A DNA stretch of 64,000 nucleotides from Haemonchus contortus (lineage: Eukaryota; Nematoda; Chromadorea; Rhabditida; Trichostrongylidae). The stretch lies in assembly GCA_000469685.2 (NCBI GenBank), contig LS997563.1, forward strand, positions 46,370,250-46,434,249, read 5' to 3'. The notes beneath the pieces are model-generated. The model was not told the DNA's origin. It ran no database searches and saw only the letters and a list, made by a program, of their open reading frames with translations. Each line of letters begins with the position of its first letter. The stretch's first letter is position 1. Shown one piece after another: positions 62,223 to 64,000 of the stretch. A program made the position numbers and the translations under genes.

Positions 62223-62510
62223 TCGGATCGCCAGGCTACCGTCGGCTTTTTCTCCCTTTCATATTCACATCAATTTTCTTATTGAACACTAACTTTCGCC
62301 CCACGCCGCGCCGTGTGGGTAGAGCCCAGTCTTACAACCTCCTCCGAAGTTCCCATCCTGCCTTCTGGCTCCTACCGAATTTGAACGCTTGTGAATCGGA
62401 AGTTGTGAATTTTCAATCAAGTACAAATGCCTGTACTCCTACCAAATTTCACACAGACAAACCAACAAACACTTTTGGCGCGTTATATGTACTACGTAAT
62501 AGGATTGGCG
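62223..62510 (+). repeat. Degraded copy of the 16.5-18.1 kb array unit with its edge sequence
   Basis: Contains GGTAGAGCCCAGTCTTACAAC, GTTCCCATCCTGCC, CTCCTACCGAATTTGAACGC, GGAAGTTGTGAATTTTC, and an end reading ACACAGACAAACCAACAAAC then GCGCGTTATATGTACTACGT, which parallels the centre-edge of the large array (GCGAATTATATATAGTAGGA). It begins with TCGGATCGCCAGGCTA, the same start as the repeats at 15199 and 15602, so these belong to one family. The 141-codon frame across it is an artefact. Confidence 0.75.
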
Positions 62511-64000
62511 AGAGTTCAAATAAAATCATGGGTGAACTTGGAACATGCATTCGAGGATCTCAGAACTTGATCTTATTCTAGTAAGATGCCATTGTTGAGG
62601 AGTGAAAGGGTAGCATTCGGATTCTACGTAAAGCAGTACCACGTTTCACTAACTTTTACTCCTTTGTCAGAGCTTTGTTTGGCACAGTTCCCTTGGTTAC
62701 TCCCTTGCTTGAAAGTGGAAGTAGCCACGTGGAAGGGGAAGTATATGCACAATTGGGAAGTCGTAAAGTAGAACAAGTGAATTCTTGTATCAGTGCGTGT
62801 GAAATAGCGGCGAACACACTAAAGCGACAATCGCCTTTTCTCGTTTTCCACTGTTTTTCTGCAATTTCACAAGGATGGTACTGTAACTGGAGAAAATCTT
62901 ACTGTGAGCAGAATTGGACAGTATTGGGGTGTGGCACATTTTAATAGTCATACAGGAATTCTACGATTCTCCAAAAGTGTAGCCGAATCCAGTTTGAAAT
63001 TTTATGAGAGCAGTCCGTTATACCTAATGTGAAACTCAATGTCTGTCTGGAAAAAGTTACAGATTGAAGCGTTCAAAGAGAAACTAATTTCCTCTCCTAA
63101 TGAGCTAGGATCATATTACATTCACTACGATGGTAGCATTTAGATGCACATTCTTTTATGCAATGGCTAAGAAAGCTAGCAAATGTCAACCTCTAAGTTT
63201 GTCCTCCCAAATCAGTCAAGCATGGTAGGAAATGCCGTGGGATGCCAGACCTCGAGGGTTTGGAGCAATGTTCCGGAACATAAAGAAAGATAACAGTAAC
63301 TACTTCCGTGGGATGTTGTATTGTATTGTATGTTGCTACAAGTTGTTGGTCCGTCTCTGAGTCAGACATTGAAATGTGAATTGCAGTAATATTCTTGGTG
63401 CAGGGTCATATGCCCGAGAAAGTTGATCAAGCTATGGACCTCATTGCTTCGAAAACTGTTCTATTTCGCCAATTTCATCGTTATCTGCTTTCTCTATGCG
63501 ATTCTTCTCCACCACTTTCACCTTTTCTTACATTACCTTTATGATTCTCATTCTAATCGTAAGTAACTATTCTTCTGACCTCTGTAATATTAGAACAGGG
63601 CACATAAACTCCCATTAATCTTGGGCAAAGTGGAGAGAACGCGAAATGGCAGCCAGGAAACGACCATCATTAATTTCCGTCGATCACTATCAATCGCAAT
63701 GACCTTCCCAATTCGAAACTATTCAAGAGCCGATTTATGCTCATTGCAACCGTAAATGTCACCTTAAACATCGTCGTTATGGGGAGAGAAACCTTGAAAC
63801 GACAGGACTATGGATATCGTTAAATCAATTGGCAAATTGTTCAGGAAGTAATCCTCTATAGGAACTTTCTATCACATGGAATCGCTTCACGGAAGTAGTC
63901 ACTGTTTTCTTTCTTTATATGATTTATTTTAACAACCGGGAAGTGTTGAAAAGCTTTTCCTGGAAAAGTTGCTTCCTTTCAATCCTACTTCGCTAGGATT
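62511..64000. other. No supported gene
   Basis: Overlapping plus frames at 62586-62771 and 62675-62944 are Cys/Val-rich but unrecognised. The rest is AT-rich with no repeat ends or RNA gene seen. Confidence 0.55.

Noticed and set aside
62156..62581. A 141-codon plus frame, among the longest in the window
   Set aside because: It runs across the degraded array unit and its edge, so it is repeat-derived.

Overview
This window looks like nuclear DNA of a clade V parasitic nematode, most likely a strongylid of the hookworm type. The reasons are: two genes split into short exons by GT-AG introns with worm-like acceptors, long AT-rich gene-poor stretches, a RISC-associated gene of worm type (vig-1), and dense interspersed repeats (RTE non-LTR, mariner, tRNA-like SINE, and several fold-back elements). 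There are no bacterial-style operons. Nearly all open frames of 60-130 codons are chance frames or repeat shadows.

Two genes can be built exon by exon, both on the minus strand. The first (23234 down to 19473) is vig-1, a SERBP1/HABP4-type RNA-binding protein with RGG boxes, in seven exons with one possible extra 21-nt microexon. The second (44505 down to 28727) is a Kruppel-like zinc-finger transcription factor of 300 residues in five exons. Its second intron is 12.1 kb and its third is 2.6 kb. All exon phases fit in both models, and family motifs cross the junctions correctly.

Region by region: 1-19 kb is repeat-rich and has no convincing host gene. It holds a mariner transposase remnant (3.1-3.3 kb), a small palindromic MITE (9.0 kb), a fold-back pair (14.4-15.0 kb) and a large inverted tandem array (16.5-18.1 kb). 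19.4-23.2 kb is vig-1. 23.2-28.7 kb is intergenic. 28.7-44.5 kb is the KLF gene, whose introns carry an RTE endonuclease remnant, SINE copies and a G14 and a G17 tract. 44.9-45.1 kb has a candidate exon coding a membrane anchor. 45-64 kb has no firm gene; it holds SINE copies, a nested fold-back at 48 kb, a 569-bp mariner-derived element with perfect 28-bp inverted ends at 59.5-60.1 kb, a strong hairpin at 62.0 kb, and degraded copies of repeats seen in the first 20 kb.

The two genes act in separate processes (small-RNA or ribosome-associated RNA binding, and transcription control); nothing in the sequence ties them to one pathway. The least ordinary feature is the amount of fold-back DNA, above all the large inverted array just downstream of vig-1, which could yield long double-stranded RNA if it is transcribed.
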